Assembly (NCBI RefSeq): GCF_002286975.1
Contig: NZ_NSKB01000008.1
Location: forward strand, 233,268 to 297,267
Origin: Halomonas salipaludis
GTDB lineage: Bacteria; Pseudomonadota; Gammaproteobacteria; Pseudomonadales; Halomonadaceae
Direction of reading: 5' to 3'
Length of the DNA stretch: 64,000 nt
Below are positions 1-9,131 of the stretch, in pieces. A model generated the notes under the pieces. The model saw only the letters and a list, made by a program, of their open reading frames with translations, did not search any database and had not been told where the DNA came from. Every line of letters begins with the position of its first letter. The first letter of the stretch is position 1. The position numbers were made by a program, and so were the translations under genes.

Positions 1-1272
1 GTCCTCCACGTCGGTGACACGGGGAGTGCCGGCGGTGAGGGTGCCGGTCTTGTCCAACGCCACCGTGCGCAGCTTGCCCAGCTGTTCGAGTACCGCGCCG
101 CCCTTGATCAGCAGGCCCCGCCGGGCGCCCGCCGAGAGGCCGGCAGCGATCGCCGCGGGGGTCGAGATCACCAGGGCACAGGGGCAGGCGATCAACAGCA
201 AGGCCAGGGCGCGATAGACCGATTCCGACCAGGCCATGGTCGAGACCAGCGGCGGCACCACCGCCATCAGCAGGGCGAGCCCCACCACCGCCGGCATGTA
301 GTAGAACGCGAAGCGATCGATGAAGCGCGCCACCGGCGCCTTGGCGGCCTGGGCCTCTTCCACCAGGCGGATCACCCGGGCGATGGTGTTGTCCTCGGCG
401 CCGCGGGTTACCTCCACCTCCAGGGCGGCATCGAGGTTGACCGTGCCGGCAAAGACGTCGTCCCCCGGGGCACGCGAGCGGGGCACCGACTCCCCGTTGA
501 TCGGTGACTCATCCAGGTCGGATTCGCCGGTCAGAATACGCCCATCGCAGGGCACGCGGTCGCCCGGTCGCACCAGGACTCGCTGCCCAGGCGTGAGCGA
601 GGCGGCCGAGACCTCACGAGTATCCCCATCCTCCATCAGCCTCGCCGTGGACGGCGTCAGGTCCGCCAGGGCCGAGATGCTGCGTCGCGCCCGTGAGGCG
701 GCCACGCCCTCCAGCAGTTCGCCCACGGCGAACAGGAAGACCACCACCGCCGCTTCGGCGGCGGCGTCGATAGCCAGGGCGCCCAGGGCGGCGATGCTCA
801 TCAGCATCTCGATGGTGAAGGGGTTGCGCATCTTCAGTGCGCCCCAGGCGCCCTGTGCGATGGGCACCAGACCCACCAGGGTGGCGGCGACGAAGGGCCA
901 GCCTCCCAGTACCGGCCAGGTCATGCGAAGGACCAAGGCCAGAGCCAGCAGGCCCCCCGTGACGAGCACCAGGCGTCCTTTCGCGGTCTGCCACCAGGGC
1001 GCTGGGGGGGTATCTGACCCATCCTTCTCGGTATCGGCGGCAAGCCGGTAGCCAAGCTCGTTAAGGATCCGTTCGATCGTCTGGTGAGACGGGGCCGAGT
1101 GTGGTTGGGGGTGTACGGTGACCGACCCGGTCACCGAACTGGCCGATACCGCCTCGATGCCCTCCAGGCGGCCCAGCGCGGCTTCGACCTTGCGCTCGCA
1201 GCCACCACAGTCCATGCCTTCGACTCGTAGCGTGAAGCCCACTGACGTTGCCGTGGATGTCGAATTTTCCAT
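1..1272 (-). CDS. zntA: Zn/Cd/Pb-exporting P1B-type ATPase, partial (C-terminus beyond window)
   Basis: Inner-membrane ATPase expected to pump Zn2+, Cd2+ or Pb2+ out of the cytoplasm. About 424 N-terminal residues are visible. An HMA domain carries GMDCGGC (residues 19-25), a TM region follows, and the metal-binding CPC motif (ACPCAL) comes before the phosphorylation motif DKTGTLT with Asp407. The window edge cuts the protein just after this, so the ATP-binding domain is missing from view. The ATG at 1272 opens directly into the HMA domain. It is divergent from the MerR gene at 1357 and sits behind a MerR-type promoter, the usual zntA/cadA arrangement. The exact metal is inferred from the HMA type and the regulator, not shown. 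Confidence 0.93.
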   Translation of the reverse strand, partial: MENSTSTATSVGFTLRVEGMDCGGCERKVEAALGRLEGIEAVSASSVTGSVTVHPQPHSAPSHQTIERILNELGYRLAADTEKDGSDTPPAPWWQTAKGRLVLVTGGLLALALVLRMTWPVLGGWPFVAATLVGLVPIAQGAWGALKMRNPFTIEMLMSIAALGALAIDAAAEAAVVVFLFAVGELLEGVAASRARRSISALADLTPSTARLMEDGDTREVSAASLTPGQRVLVRPGDRVPCDGRILTGESDLDESPINGESVPRSRAPGDDVFAGTVNLDAALEVEVTRGAEDNTIARVIRLVEEAQAAKAPVARFIDRFAFYYMPAVVGLALLMAVVPPLVSTMAWSESVYRALALLLIACPCALVISTPAAIAAGLSAGARRGLLIKGGAVLEQLGKLRTVALDKTGTLTAGTPRVTDVED

Positions 1273-1304
1273 GGTGACACTCCTGGCGATGGGTTATCTT
1301 CTGA

Positions 1305-1335
1305 AGGATAAACCTTGTAGCAACTATAGATTCAA
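1305..1335 (-). promoter_or_regulatory. MerR-type promoter/operator of the zntA-like gene
   Basis: Read on the minus strand, a -35 TTGAAT (1330-1335) and a -10 TATCCT (1305-1310) are separated by 19 bp instead of the usual 17. The spacer contains the imperfect dyad CTATAGTTGCTACAAGG. Over-long spacers with a central dyad are the signature of MerR-family activation. The half site resembles the one in front of the CDF gene (5711-5741). Confidence 0.8.
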
Positions 1336-1356
1336 GCCATTCAGGAGGGCTTCAGG

Positions 1357-1815
1357 ATGGCGAAGACGAGCGATGCAATCGGCATTGGCGAACTGGCCCG
1401 GCGTGCCGGCTGCAAGCCCGAAACGGTTCGCTACTACGAGAGCATCGGGCTGGTGAGCGACGCGACACGTACCGAGGGCGGTCAACGCCGCTACGGAGAG
1501 GAAGCGGTCAGGCGGTTGACCTTCATCCGCCATGCCCGGGACTTCGGCTTCTCGGTGGAAGCGGTGCGTGAACTGCTGGCCATGTCAGACCAGCCCGACA
1601 TGCCGTGTCAGGAGGTCGACGCCATTGCCAAGCACCACCTGGAGGAGGTCGAGTCGCGGTTGCAGCGGCTCTCCGCACTGCGTAACGAGCTCAAACGGAT
1701 GGTCAGCCAGTGTGCCGGGGGGAAGGTCGAAAGCTGCCGGATCATCGAAGTGTTGAGCGATCATCAGCTTTGTATCAGCGACCAGGCCCACGGAGGCGCT
1801 CACGACCTGGGATAG
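1357..1815 (+). CDS. MerR-family regulator, ZntR/CadR-like
   Basis: Metal-sensing transcription activator of 152 residues. The N-terminal winged helix-turn-helix (IGELARRAGCKPETVRYYE) is followed by a dimerisation helix. Cysteines lie at 84, 119, 127 and 139; the first three match the C-terminal metal site of divalent-metal MerR proteins. It is divergent from the zntA-like gene and likely activates it through the operator at 1305-1335. It ends only about 20 bp from the convergent ZIP gene. Zn, Cd or Pb specificity cannot be settled from sequence alone. Confidence 0.88.
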   Translation: MAKTSDAIGIGELARRAGCKPETVRYYESIGLVSDATRTEGGQRRYGEEAVRRLTFIRHARDFGFSVEAVRELLAMSDQPDMPCQEVDAIAKHHLEEVESRLQRLSALRNELKRMVSQCAGGKVESCRIIEVLSDHQLCISDQAHGGAHDLG

Positions 1816-1836
1816 GCATCTGGACGGATCGGTATG

Positions 1837-2619
1837 CTAGCCCAGCGAGACATCCAGAAACAGCATGAGCACCAATCCCACCGAGAGCCCCAGCGTTGCC
1901 TTGTTCTGGTGGCCGCTTCGGTGGGTCTCGGGAATGATCTCATGGCTGATGACATAGAGCATGGCGCCGGCGGCGAAGGCCAGCCCCCAGGGGAGCAGCA
2001 CTTGTGACATGCTGACGACTCCCGCACCCAGCAGGCCACCTAACGGCTCGACCAGTCCGGTGAGAGAGGCAATGGTCCAGGACCGCCAGCGGGAATAGCC
2101 CTCACCGAGCAGTGCCACCGCCACCGCCAGGCCTTCCGGTGCATTCTGCAGGCCGATACCAATGGCGAGAGGAAGGCCACCCTCACGCCCCCCAGCGCCA
2201 AAGGCCACGCCAACCGCCAGACCCTCTGGCAGGTTGTGGATCGTGATGGCAATGATGAACAACCAGATTCGGCGCAGCGATGCCGCCTGTGGCCCTTCAC
2301 GTCCCTGCTCGAAATGCTCGTGGGGGAGTCGCTCATTCAGCAGGGCGACCAGCCCCATCCCCATCAGTATCGACGCGCAGGCAATGGCGGCAGGCAAGAC
2401 GCTACCGCCATAGCGCAGTCCAGAAGCTTCCAGGGAGGGAATGATCAGTGAAAAGAAGGACGCTGCCAGCATGACACCGGCGGCGAACCCGAGTGCCAGG
2501 TCGCGAACGGCACGATCGGGCGCCTTGCTGATCAGGATAGGAAGCGCTCCGATCGCGGTCATCGAACCGGCGGCAAGACTACCCAAAAACCCCAGCGTGA
2601 CTGGAGAGACACCGTCCAT
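1837..2619 (-). CDS. ZIP-family divalent metal transporter
   Basis: Multi-pass membrane protein of 260 residues. It carries the ZIP signature helices: HNLPEGLAVGVAF in one central helix and QNAPEGLAVAVAL in the next, the metal-binding histidine and glutamate pair of the GufA/ZupT type. ZIP proteins normally bring Zn2+ or other divalent metals into the cytoplasm. I chose the ATG at 2619 (MDGVSPVTLG) because GGAAGGG lies about 5 nt upstream; the reading frame is open for 31 more codons without a good ribosome site. An uptake-family protein inside an export locus is notable. Confidence 0.86.
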   Translation of the reverse strand: MDGVSPVTLGFLGSLAAGSMTAIGALPILISKAPDRAVRDLALGFAAGVMLAASFFSLIIPSLEASGLRYGGSVLPAAIACASILMGMGLVALLNERLPHEHFEQGREGPQAASLRRIWLFIIAITIHNLPEGLAVGVAFGAGGREGGLPLAIGIGLQNAPEGLAVAVALLGEGYSRWRSWTIASLTGLVEPLGGLLGAGVVSMSQVLLPWGLAFAAGAMLYVISHEIIPETHRSGHQNKATLGLSVGLVLMLFLDVSLG

Positions 2620-2726
2620 AGACCCTTCCACTTTGGAGGATGGGTACTGCAGGGAATGTTGAGTCACACGACGATAGCCATCACATGGCCACCGATGCGT
2701 GTCATACAACAAGTCAGCCTGGCGGC

Positions 2727-3986
2727 CTATCGATTATCCAAGGCGACCAGACCGGACGTACCGATGGCTTTTTGCAGACGCCCACGAGCCTCGAAGAGCA
2801 CGCTTCGATAATCCTGGGGTGTCGGTGACTCCCCCAGAATGATGCGCTGCCCCTCCTCCAGGGGATCGACAGGACGGTCACCCACTCTCACTTCGTAGTG
2901 CAGGTTGGGCCCCGTGGTGAGTCCGGAGGCCCCGACTTCACCCAGCGTGTCGCCGGCATTGATGGCGTCCCCGACCGACAGGCCGGAGGCGAAGCGACTG
3001 AGATGCGTATAGCGACTGAGAGTGCCCATCTCGTGCTCTACCTCCACGACACGACCATAACCTCCCCGGCGACCGACGAAGGAGACCCGCCCCGGCGCCG
3101 TCGCCATGACTGGGGTGCCGCGAGGGGCGGCAAGGTCGACGCCGTCATGACGACGTACCCCACCGTAAACGGGATGGCGTCGATTGCCGAAGGCGGACGT
3201 CAGGCGTGCGCCGAGCACCGGGAACCGCTTCGTCTCCACAAGGCTACCGTCCTTGAAGAGCATCACGGTGGCTCTCTGGTCCGTCGGCCATACCATCTCC
3301 AGTCGTGCCGACGGGTCAGCCAATCCCATATAGGTCAGACGGGGAGGCCCGACTCGCGTGCCATCCTCTCGGCGATCCTCTTCCCACAGTAACTGCAGGC
3401 GCTCCGCGCCCGAGATATCTCGGGCTGTGTCCATGAGTCCGCCTAGCAGCACCTCGAGGTCCATGGCGAAACGCGTGGGTATCCCCTCTGCCGCCAAGGC
3501 GGCATAGAGTGACGTTTCGATGTCCACTTCACGGCCCAGCGTCAGGGTGTCGAGACGAGGCGGGACAATCCGCGTCGACGGCCGCTCCCCCAGCGTAACG
3601 ACGTATTGAATACCCGAGTCACGCTCGATGGCCACCGACACCGGCTGTCCGGTCGTCAGAGAGGTGACAGTGAGACGGTCTCCAGGCCGCAAGCGTCTTG
3701 GGTCGAACCTCTCCGCCAGCGATGTCGACGCTTGGGTGCGCGTCTCGGCATTCACGCCAAGCTGCTGCAGCAGTGCGTTCAGGGTATCCCCAGGCGCCAC
3801 GGTTAGCTCCTGGGCGACGCGCTCGGACGGCTGAACGGCCAAGGGCGCTGAGCCCCTCTGTGCGAGAGCCTGTGCCCTGGTCGATGCCGGTTCGCTCGGG
3901 GATAGCAAGGTGTTCTCTTGCCAATGGGCCTCGGCCAGCAGAGGGCCCAGACCCACCAATCCTAGCAGCAACCAGCGCCGTGTCAT
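2727..3986 (-). CDS. M23-family peptidoglycan endopeptidase with LysM/OapA-like N-terminus
   Basis: Exported zinc metallopeptidase of 419 residues, expected to cut peptidoglycan cross-links in the periplasm. A short N-terminal hydrophobic segment (LLLGLVGLGPLLAEA) acts as signal or anchor. The middle part has LysM/OapA-like segments (APGDTLNALLQQLGV and LRPGDRLTV). The C-terminal LytM domain shows RRHDGVDLAAPRGTPV, with the H-x3-D zinc ligands, and LHYEV with the distal His. Its ATG overlaps the stop of the upstream DsbA-like gene (ATGA), so the two are probably translated together. A role in envelope repair is an inference from context. Confidence 0.88.
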   Translation of the reverse strand: MTRRWLLLGLVGLGPLLAEAHWQENTLLSPSEPASTRAQALAQRGSAPLAVQPSERVAQELTVAPGDTLNALLQQLGVNAETRTQASTSLAERFDPRRLRPGDRLTVTSLTTGQPVSVAIERDSGIQYVVTLGERPSTRIVPPRLDTLTLGREVDIETSLYAALAAEGIPTRFAMDLEVLLGGLMDTARDISGAERLQLLWEEDRREDGTRVGPPRLTYMGLADPSARLEMVWPTDQRATVMLFKDGSLVETKRFPVLGARLTSAFGNRRHPVYGGVRRHDGVDLAAPRGTPVMATAPGRVSFVGRRGGYGRVVEVEHEMGTLSRYTHLSRFASGLSVGDAINAGDTLGEVGASGLTTGPNLHYEVRVGDRPVDPLEEGQRIILGESPTPQDYRSVLFEARGRLQKAIGTSGLVALDNR

Positions 3987-4660
3987 GACGCATCGTCCTC
4001 GCCAGCGACCTCGGTCACCTCACGATTGACGGCGTCGACCAGTTCCTGCATGCCGAAGGGGTCCAACAGCTCACCATTGACGAAAAAGGTCGGCGTCTGG
4101 CGGATCTGGTTGGCCTTGACGTCTTCCTTGTCCTGGTCAATGACCGCTTGTACCTCAGGGGAATCCAGTTGTTCCTCTGCTGCAGCCCTGTCCAGACCGG
4201 CCACGCTGGCGATATCCAGAATAGCGGCCTCATCGAAGCTGCCATGAGCCGCCCACTGGCTCTGCCGGGCCAGCAACGCCTCCAGCACCGGCTGGAAGAC
4301 ATCCTGGCGCCTGGCGACTTCCAGCACGCGAATGGCGGTATCTGACACGTCTCCGTGGAAGGGCGTGTAGCGCACCACCAGCCGCACCTGGTCGGGGTAT
4401 TCTTCCAGGATGCGCTTGGTCAGCGGATAGAAGGCACGGCAGGCCTCGCAGGCTGGATCGAAGAACTCCACGATGGTCACCGGTGCTTCTTCCGGCCCCA
4501 GAACAGGTGAGTGTGAGCGCACCAGAGAGTTCTCGGCCTGAGCGCCATCCTGGCTGGCCGCCTCGGCGCCCATGCCCAACAGCGAGGGTCTCGATACCGT
4601 CACGATGACGGCGATCAGCATCAACGCACCGGCCAGGATAAACGTCGCTTTTTTGTACAT
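3983..4660 (-). CDS. DsbA-like periplasmic thiol oxidoreductase (CEAC)
   Basis: Secreted or membrane-anchored thioredoxin-fold protein of 225 residues. A hydrophobic N-terminus (ATFILAGALMLIAVIV) precedes a DsbA/Thioredoxin_4 domain with active site CEAC (Cys71, Cys74) and the cis-Pro loop QTPTFFVNG. I chose the ATG at 4660, with GGAG 7 nt upstream, over an in-frame TTG four codons earlier. It is first in a two-gene operon with the M23 peptidase. The CxxC dipeptide differs from classic DsbA (CPHC), so oxidase or reductase activity is open. Confidence 0.88.
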   Translation of the reverse strand: MYKKATFILAGALMLIAVIVTVSRPSLLGMGAEAASQDGAQAENSLVRSHSPVLGPEEAPVTIVEFFDPACEACRAFYPLTKRILEEYPDQVRLVVRYTPFHGDVSDTAIRVLEVARRQDVFQPVLEALLARQSQWAAHGSFDEAAILDIASVAGLDRAAAEEQLDSPEVQAVIDQDKEDVKANQIRQTPTFFVNGELLDPFGMQELVDAVNREVTEVAGEDDAS

Positions 4661-4761
4661 TGACTTCTCCAATTCAAGTGGTTAAGCGGAAAGCAAGACC
4701 AGAGGACTGCTGAGTGGGTCTCAACCGCTGATGGGTGCCTAAGTCGGCGAATAGTGGCGTG

Positions 4762-5676
4762 TCATCCATGCCCATATAGATTGGCTCCCTCATGCGCATG
4801 ATCAATATGCTCGAATTCCAAGCTGGAGTGGCCAATGTCAAAGCGCGCTTTCAGTTGCGCCTTGATATCCGCCTTGATCGCCTCGAGCTGCTGCCAGCCT
4901 GCTTCCGTCGTCACCACGTGGCAATCAAGTGCGGCGGTATTCTCCTGCATTTGCCATAGGTGAACATGATGCACATCCTCAACCCCTTCGACGCTGCGCA
5001 GGACATCAATGACTGATTGACCCTCGACATCGGGTGGCGAGCCCAGCATCAGTGTCCGGATAGGGGTAGCTATCTCCGTAAAGGCAAGATAGAGAATATA
5101 GAGTGCAATGCCGAGCGTAATCGCGGGGTCTACCCAGCGCATGTCGTATAGCAGAATCAGCGAGCCCCCAATGATCACCGCGATGGACGCAAACGCATCA
5201 GACAGGTTGTGCAGGAAGAGAGCCCGAATGTTGACACTGTGTTTTTGCATCGACCAGGTGAGCAAGGCCGTTAGCGTATCGACAAGAAGAGCGACAATGC
5301 CGATGATGACGACTATCCAGCCTTGAATCTCTGGCGGGTCGATCATGCGCATCACGCCTTCATAAATTAGATAAAACCCAACGAGGATGAGGGTCGTGTA
5401 GTTGATCAGCGCTGCGACAATTTCGATTCGCCCATAGCCGAACGTCATCTGCGAGTCTGGCGGTCGCCTCGCGATCTTGCGAGCGGCAAAGGCAATGACA
5501 AGGGCAGCCATGTCGGAAAAATTATGCAGCGCATCCGCGATCAGCGCGAGGCTTCCCGCCAGGATACCCCCCACTATCTGAGCAACGGTCAATATCCCGT
5601 TGGCCCAGATGGCGATGCTCACCCGACGGTCACCAGAGGTGGGGTCAAGGTGGGGATGATCGTGATGATGTCCCAT
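4762..5676 (-). CDS. czcD: Cation diffusion facilitator (Zn/Cd exporter)
   Basis: CDF-family metal/proton antiporter of 304 residues. The His-rich N-terminus (MGHHHDHPH) leads into six predicted TM helices. TM2 has ALIADALHNFSDM and TM5 has HNLSDA, the His/Asp sites for transported Zn2+. The C-terminal cytoplasmic domain (VHHVHLWQMQ) is typical of ZitB/CzcD. The MerR-type promoter just upstream (5711-5741) indicates metal induction. The nearest regulator is the MerR at 1357; control by it is inferred. Confidence 0.92.
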   Translation of the reverse strand: MGHHHDHPHLDPTSGDRRVSIAIWANGILTVAQIVGGILAGSLALIADALHNFSDMAALVIAFAARKIARRPPDSQMTFGYGRIEIVAALINYTTLILVGFYLIYEGVMRMIDPPEIQGWIVVIIGIVALLVDTLTALLTWSMQKHSVNIRALFLHNLSDAFASIAVIIGGSLILLYDMRWVDPAITLGIALYILYLAFTEIATPIRTLMLGSPPDVEGQSVIDVLRSVEGVEDVHHVHLWQMQENTAALDCHVVTTEAGWQQLEAIKADIKAQLKARFDIGHSSLEFEHIDHAHEGANLYGHG

Positions 5677-5710
5677 GCGTCATCCTCGTGGTGTCACCTG
5701 ATGACCCGGC

Positions 5711-5741
5711 AGTATAAAACCTATAGCAACTCAAGCTTCAA
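5711..5741 (-). promoter_or_regulatory. MerR-type promoter/operator of the CDF gene
   Basis: On the minus strand, TTGAAG (5736-5741) and TATACT (5711-5716) are separated by 19 bp. The spacer contains GAGTTGCTATAGG, which matches the AGTTGCTA core of the operator at 1305-1335. This suggests that one regulator controls both exporters. Confidence 0.75.
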
Positions 5742-5849
5742 GCCCGAATTCTAATGAAGGCCGAGCCAAGGCTAAGCGTATGGAACTTTGCATAGTGGGC
5801 GCTGTACCAGACATGGTTACCATGTCCCATGCCCCGGAAGGAGCCCATT

Positions 5850-7265
5850 GTGATACCTAAGCCTCACCCGCACACCTGGCTGATGAGCCTAGCCTTACTC
5901 TTGATGCTGGCGACGCCAGCCCTCGCCGAGCCACGGCTGCCAGACTTCACAGAGTTGGTCGACAAGGCCGCGCCGGCCGTCGTCAACATCTCCACCTCAC
6001 GGGAGGTCGAGAGGTCCATGACATCCTTTCGGCAGTTTGGGGGGCAGGAGGTGCCGGAGATCTTTCGAGAGTTCTTCGGCGACCGCATCCCGATGCCACC
6101 CGGCGGTGCGCCCAATCGCAATGAGGAGCCGCGTCAGTCACTGGGATCGGGCTTCATCTTCGATGAAGACGGCTACATCATGACCAACGCCCACGTGGTC
6201 AAGGGCGCCGATAAGATCCTGGTGCGCCTGAATGGCCGGCGTGAGCTCGAGGCTGAGCTGGTCGGTGCTGATGAAAAGACCGACGTGGCGGTCCTCAAAG
6301 TCGAGGCGGACAATCTGCCGACCCTGGAGCTCGGTGAGTCCACCGATCTCAAGGTCGGCCAGTGGGTCGCCGCCATCGGCTCTCCCTTCGGCTTCGATCA
6401 CTCGGTGACGTCCGGGATCATCAGCGCCATCAACCGCACCCTGCCTCAGGACGTCTATGTCCCCTTCATCCAGACCGACGTGGCGATCAATCCGGGTAAC
6501 TCCGGAGGACCGCTCTTCAACCTGGATGGTGAAGTCGTGGGCATCAACTCCCAGATCTTGACCCGCAGCGGTGGCTACATGGGCCTCTCCTTCGCCATCC
6601 CCATCGATGTAGCACTGGATGTCGCCAACCAGCTGCGCGAAGAGGGTTACGTGAGCCGCGGCTGGCTGGGCGTCAGCATCCAGCCGGTGTCCAAGGACCT
6701 GGCGGAGTCCTTCGGCATGGAACAAGCCGAGGGTGCCTTGATCGCCGAGCTTGAGCCCGGCAGCCCTGGGGCGGAAGGCGGCCTCAAGGCCGGTGATGTC
6801 ATCCTTGAGGTGAACGGCCAGGAAGTGGACCACTCCACCACGCTGCCGCGCCTGGTCGGTCAGACGAGTCCGGGGGAAGAGGTCGAGCTCAGGGTGCGGC
6901 GCGATGGTCAGCAGGAGACCATCACGGTGGAAGTTGGCGAGTGGCCGGATGCCGGTGCCGATCAGGCCGAGGGCGACCCGGTGCGCCTCGGGATCGTGGT
7001 TCAGCCGCTGAGTAGCATGGAGAAGCGCCGGCTTGGCATTGATCACGGCGTGCGCATCGCCAAAGTCGATCCGACCGGCCATGCCGCTGCCGCCGGCATT
7101 CGCCCCGGCGATGTGCTGGTCAGCCTGGGCCAGCAACCGATAGAGAGCCCGGAACAGCTGACGGAGTTGCTTACCAACCTGCCGGACGACCAAACGGTGC
7201 CGGTTCTGCTCAACCGCGACGGCCGTGCCTATTTCGTGGCCCTGCGAGTGGGCAATGGTGACTGA
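5850..7265 (+). CDS. degP: DegP/MucD-type periplasmic serine protease
   Basis: Periplasmic trypsin-like protease/chaperone of 471 residues that degrades misfolded envelope proteins. A signal peptide (LMSLALLLMLATPALA) is followed by the protease domain with NAHVV (His), the Asp of KTDVAVLKV and the Ser in GNSGGP. Two PDZ domains follow (near GWLGVSIQPV and LGIVVQPLSS). I chose the GTG at 5850 because GGAAGGAG lies 6 nt upstream; the ATG at 5829 has no such site. It follows the CDF gene in divergent orientation. Hypothesis: it handles metal-damaged proteins. Confidence 0.93.
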   Translation: MIPKPHPHTWLMSLALLLMLATPALAEPRLPDFTELVDKAAPAVVNISTSREVERSMTSFRQFGGQEVPEIFREFFGDRIPMPPGGAPNRNEEPRQSLGSGFIFDEDGYIMTNAHVVKGADKILVRLNGRRELEAELVGADEKTDVAVLKVEADNLPTLELGESTDLKVGQWVAAIGSPFGFDHSVTSGIISAINRTLPQDVYVPFIQTDVAINPGNSGGPLFNLDGEVVGINSQILTRSGGYMGLSFAIPIDVALDVANQLREEGYVSRGWLGVSIQPVSKDLAESFGMEQAEGALIAELEPGSPGAEGGLKAGDVILEVNGQEVDHSTTLPRLVGQTSPGEEVELRVRRDGQQETITVEVGEWPDAGADQAEGDPVRLGIVVQPLSSMEKRRLGIDHGVRIAKVDPTGHAAAAGIRPGDVLVSLGQQPIESPEQLTELLTNLPDDQTVPVLLNRDGRAYFVALRVGNGD

Positions 7266-7301
7266 CCGCGACTGAGTGGCGTTCAATACATCAGCACAGC
7301 G

Positions 7302-7331
7302 GCGCCCTGGCGAGTAGGATCGCTGGGGCGC
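7302..7331 (+). terminator. Putative terminator hairpin after degP
   Basis: An inverted repeat (GCGCCCTGGCGA, 6-nt loop, TCGCTGGGGCGC) is followed by a short T/C-rich run. It lies about 40 bp after the degP stop. The poly-T tract is weak, so the call is tentative. Confidence 0.45.
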
Positions 7332-8001
7332 TTCTTCAGAATCTCGTGCATTCTAATGCGCAGCTAGGTGGCCTACTCATTAAAAGTAGTACCGCCAACC
7401 ATCCGGCGGTGTTTTAGTTCAATTTTTGTGCCCCAATGGCTGATTTCTTGTCAAGCTCCCACGCCACAGGGCACGTTCCTGCAAAGCCATGGTTCAAGCA
7501 ACATCGAGGCCTTCCCAGGGCCCAATGTAGGCGTGATTTTGCTATGCTGTTGCCGTTGTGATCTCTCCCTTTTGGTAAAGATCAACCCCGACTATGTGCT
7601 GGATGAGTGGTTATAAAAAACCTTAAACCATGACTGATAAGATGCGTACTCTCAGGGCATTTAGCCGATGATGCCGCGCTTTATTTGAACAATGAAGCCG
7701 ATATCTTCAAGATGCTTTAGGTACTCCCCAGGCGTTTCTCGCTACGGCTTTATAACCCAGATCCGGCCGCGACCGGGCAACATGCGATCCCACCAGCAGT
7801 TCCTGTATCGGTTGCGGCTGGTGCGGGTGAAGTGGCTGAGATGCCGTCCTAGCGAGCTTACGCCTCGTGGGCAAAACCGGACCAGCTGTTCCAGCTACTG
7901 CTCTTACCTGCTGCGCGGATCATGCAGCCGTGCTGAGCCTTCAGCGATAGTGAAGTGATGATTGAAGAGCCGAGTGCGCTAATCCGAGCGCGATAAACTA
8001 C
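7332..8001. other. Gene-poor stretch without a recognisable gene
   Basis: Only short ORFs of about 80-90 codons occur here on the plus strand, and none has recognisable motifs or a good ribosome site. A small hairpin (ACCGCC, 8 nt, GGCGGT, then GTTTT) lies at 7391-7415. Between about 7680 and 7960, plausible peptide stretches change frame and meet stops, which could reflect a decayed gene. I could not identify it. Confidence 0.5.
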
Positions 8002-8018
8002 AATGCTTATCAGAAGCA
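8002..8018. promoter_or_regulatory. Dyad upstream of the multicopper oxidase/ZIP operon
   Basis: ATGCTT and AAGCAT flank a 5-bp spacer, about 28 bp before the start codon at 8046. The position suits an operator. No known box was recognised. Confidence 0.3.
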
Positions 8019-8045
8019 TCCTTGTTCACCTTAGAGCGATAAGCG

Positions 8046-9131
8046 ATGACAGGACGGCGTTTCGACCGCCGGGGTTTCCTCAAGGCGGGGGGCTGGGGCC
8101 TGATGTCAGCGATAGGCCTGTCGTCGGCCCGCGCAGCCACCGTTTCGGCACCAGTGACGACCTCTTCCTCCCCTGCCGGAAGCCACGGGGCTATGACGGG
8201 CAACATGATCACCCAAGGCGAGGTCGACCATGCACGCAATGGCTTCGATCCGACCGCCATGCTCACCGACTGGGATACCGGCAGGGTCAGCCGGCTGGCG
8301 AACGGGCAACGGCTGCGCGAGTATACGATCACCGCCATCGACAAGGAGATCGAGATCGCACCAGGGCTCTTCTTCCCGGCCTGGACCTACAATGGTCGGG
8401 TGCCGGGGCCGTCGCTGAGGGCCACCGAGGGCGACCGGATACGCATTCGCTTCGTCAACGCCGGCAGCCATGTGCACACTCTGCACTTCCATGGCATCCA
8501 CTCGGCGCGGATGGATGGCGTGCCAGGCGCCGGCGAGGTAGCACCTGGGGAAGCCTTCACCTACGAGTTCGATGCCGAGCCCTTCGGCTGCCACCTGTAT
8601 CACTGTCATTCGTTGCCGTTGAAACGCCATATCCACAAGGGTCTGTACGGTGCCTTTATCGTCGACCCGGATCCGCAACGGCATCCCGAGCATGAGCCGG
8701 CGGCTCGCTCACGCCTACTGGGCAGTGAGGCGAACGCGCGCTGGCAGGAGTTCGTGATGGTGATGAATGGCTTCGACACCAATTTCGACGAGGAGAACGA
8801 GATCTACGCGGTCAACTCGGTGGCGCATGCCTACGTGAATCGGCCCATTCGCCTCGAGCGGGCTCGCCCGGTACGGATATACCTGATTAACGTCACCGAG
8901 TTCGATCCAGTGAACTCCCTGCACCTGCATGCCAACTTCTTCGATTACTACGATCATGGCACGACCCTGACGCCGACCCTCAGGACCGTGGATACGGTGA
9001 TGCAGTGCCAGGCGCAGCGGGGCATCCTGGAATTCTCCTTCGCCGACCACGAGCCGGGGCAGTACATGTTCCATGCCCACCAGAGCGAATTCGTGGAACT
9101 CGGCTGGATGAGTCTGTTCGAGGTGGTCTGA
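8046..9131 (+). CDS. Tat-exported multicopper oxidase (two cupredoxin domains)
   Basis: Periplasmic copper enzyme of 361 residues. A twin-arginine signal (RRGFLKAGG, Arg8-Arg9) indicates folded export. Copper-ligand clusters are HTLHFHG, CHLYHCHSLPLKRH, NSLHLHANF and MFHAHQSE. This length and motif order fit the two-domain, nitrite-reductase/laccase-like type rather than the three-domain CueO type at 16414. The stop overlaps the start of the following ZIP-like gene by one base (TGATG), so translation is probably coupled. The substrate is unknown; oxidation of Cu+ or another metal would fit the context. Confidence 0.88.
   Translation: MTGRRFDRRGFLKAGGWGLMSAIGLSSARAATVSAPVTTSSSPAGSHGAMTGNMITQGEVDHARNGFDPTAMLTDWDTGRVSRLANGQRLREYTITAIDKEIEIAPGLFFPAWTYNGRVPGPSLRATEGDRIRIRFVNAGSHVHTLHFHGIHSARMDGVPGAGEVAPGEAFTYEFDAEPFGCHLYHCHSLPLKRHIHKGLYGAFIVDPDPQRHPEHEPAARSRLLGSEANARWQEFVMVMNGFDTNFDEENEIYAVNSVAHAYVNRPIRLERARPVRIYLINVTEFDPVNSLHLHANFFDYYDHGTTLTPTLRTVDTVMQCQAQRGILEFSFADHEPGQYMFHAHQSEFVELGWMSLFEVV

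Noticed and set aside
7368..7616. 82-codon ORF in the gap after degP
   Set aside because: No ribosome site, no motif, and a hairpin lies inside it; not supported as a gene.
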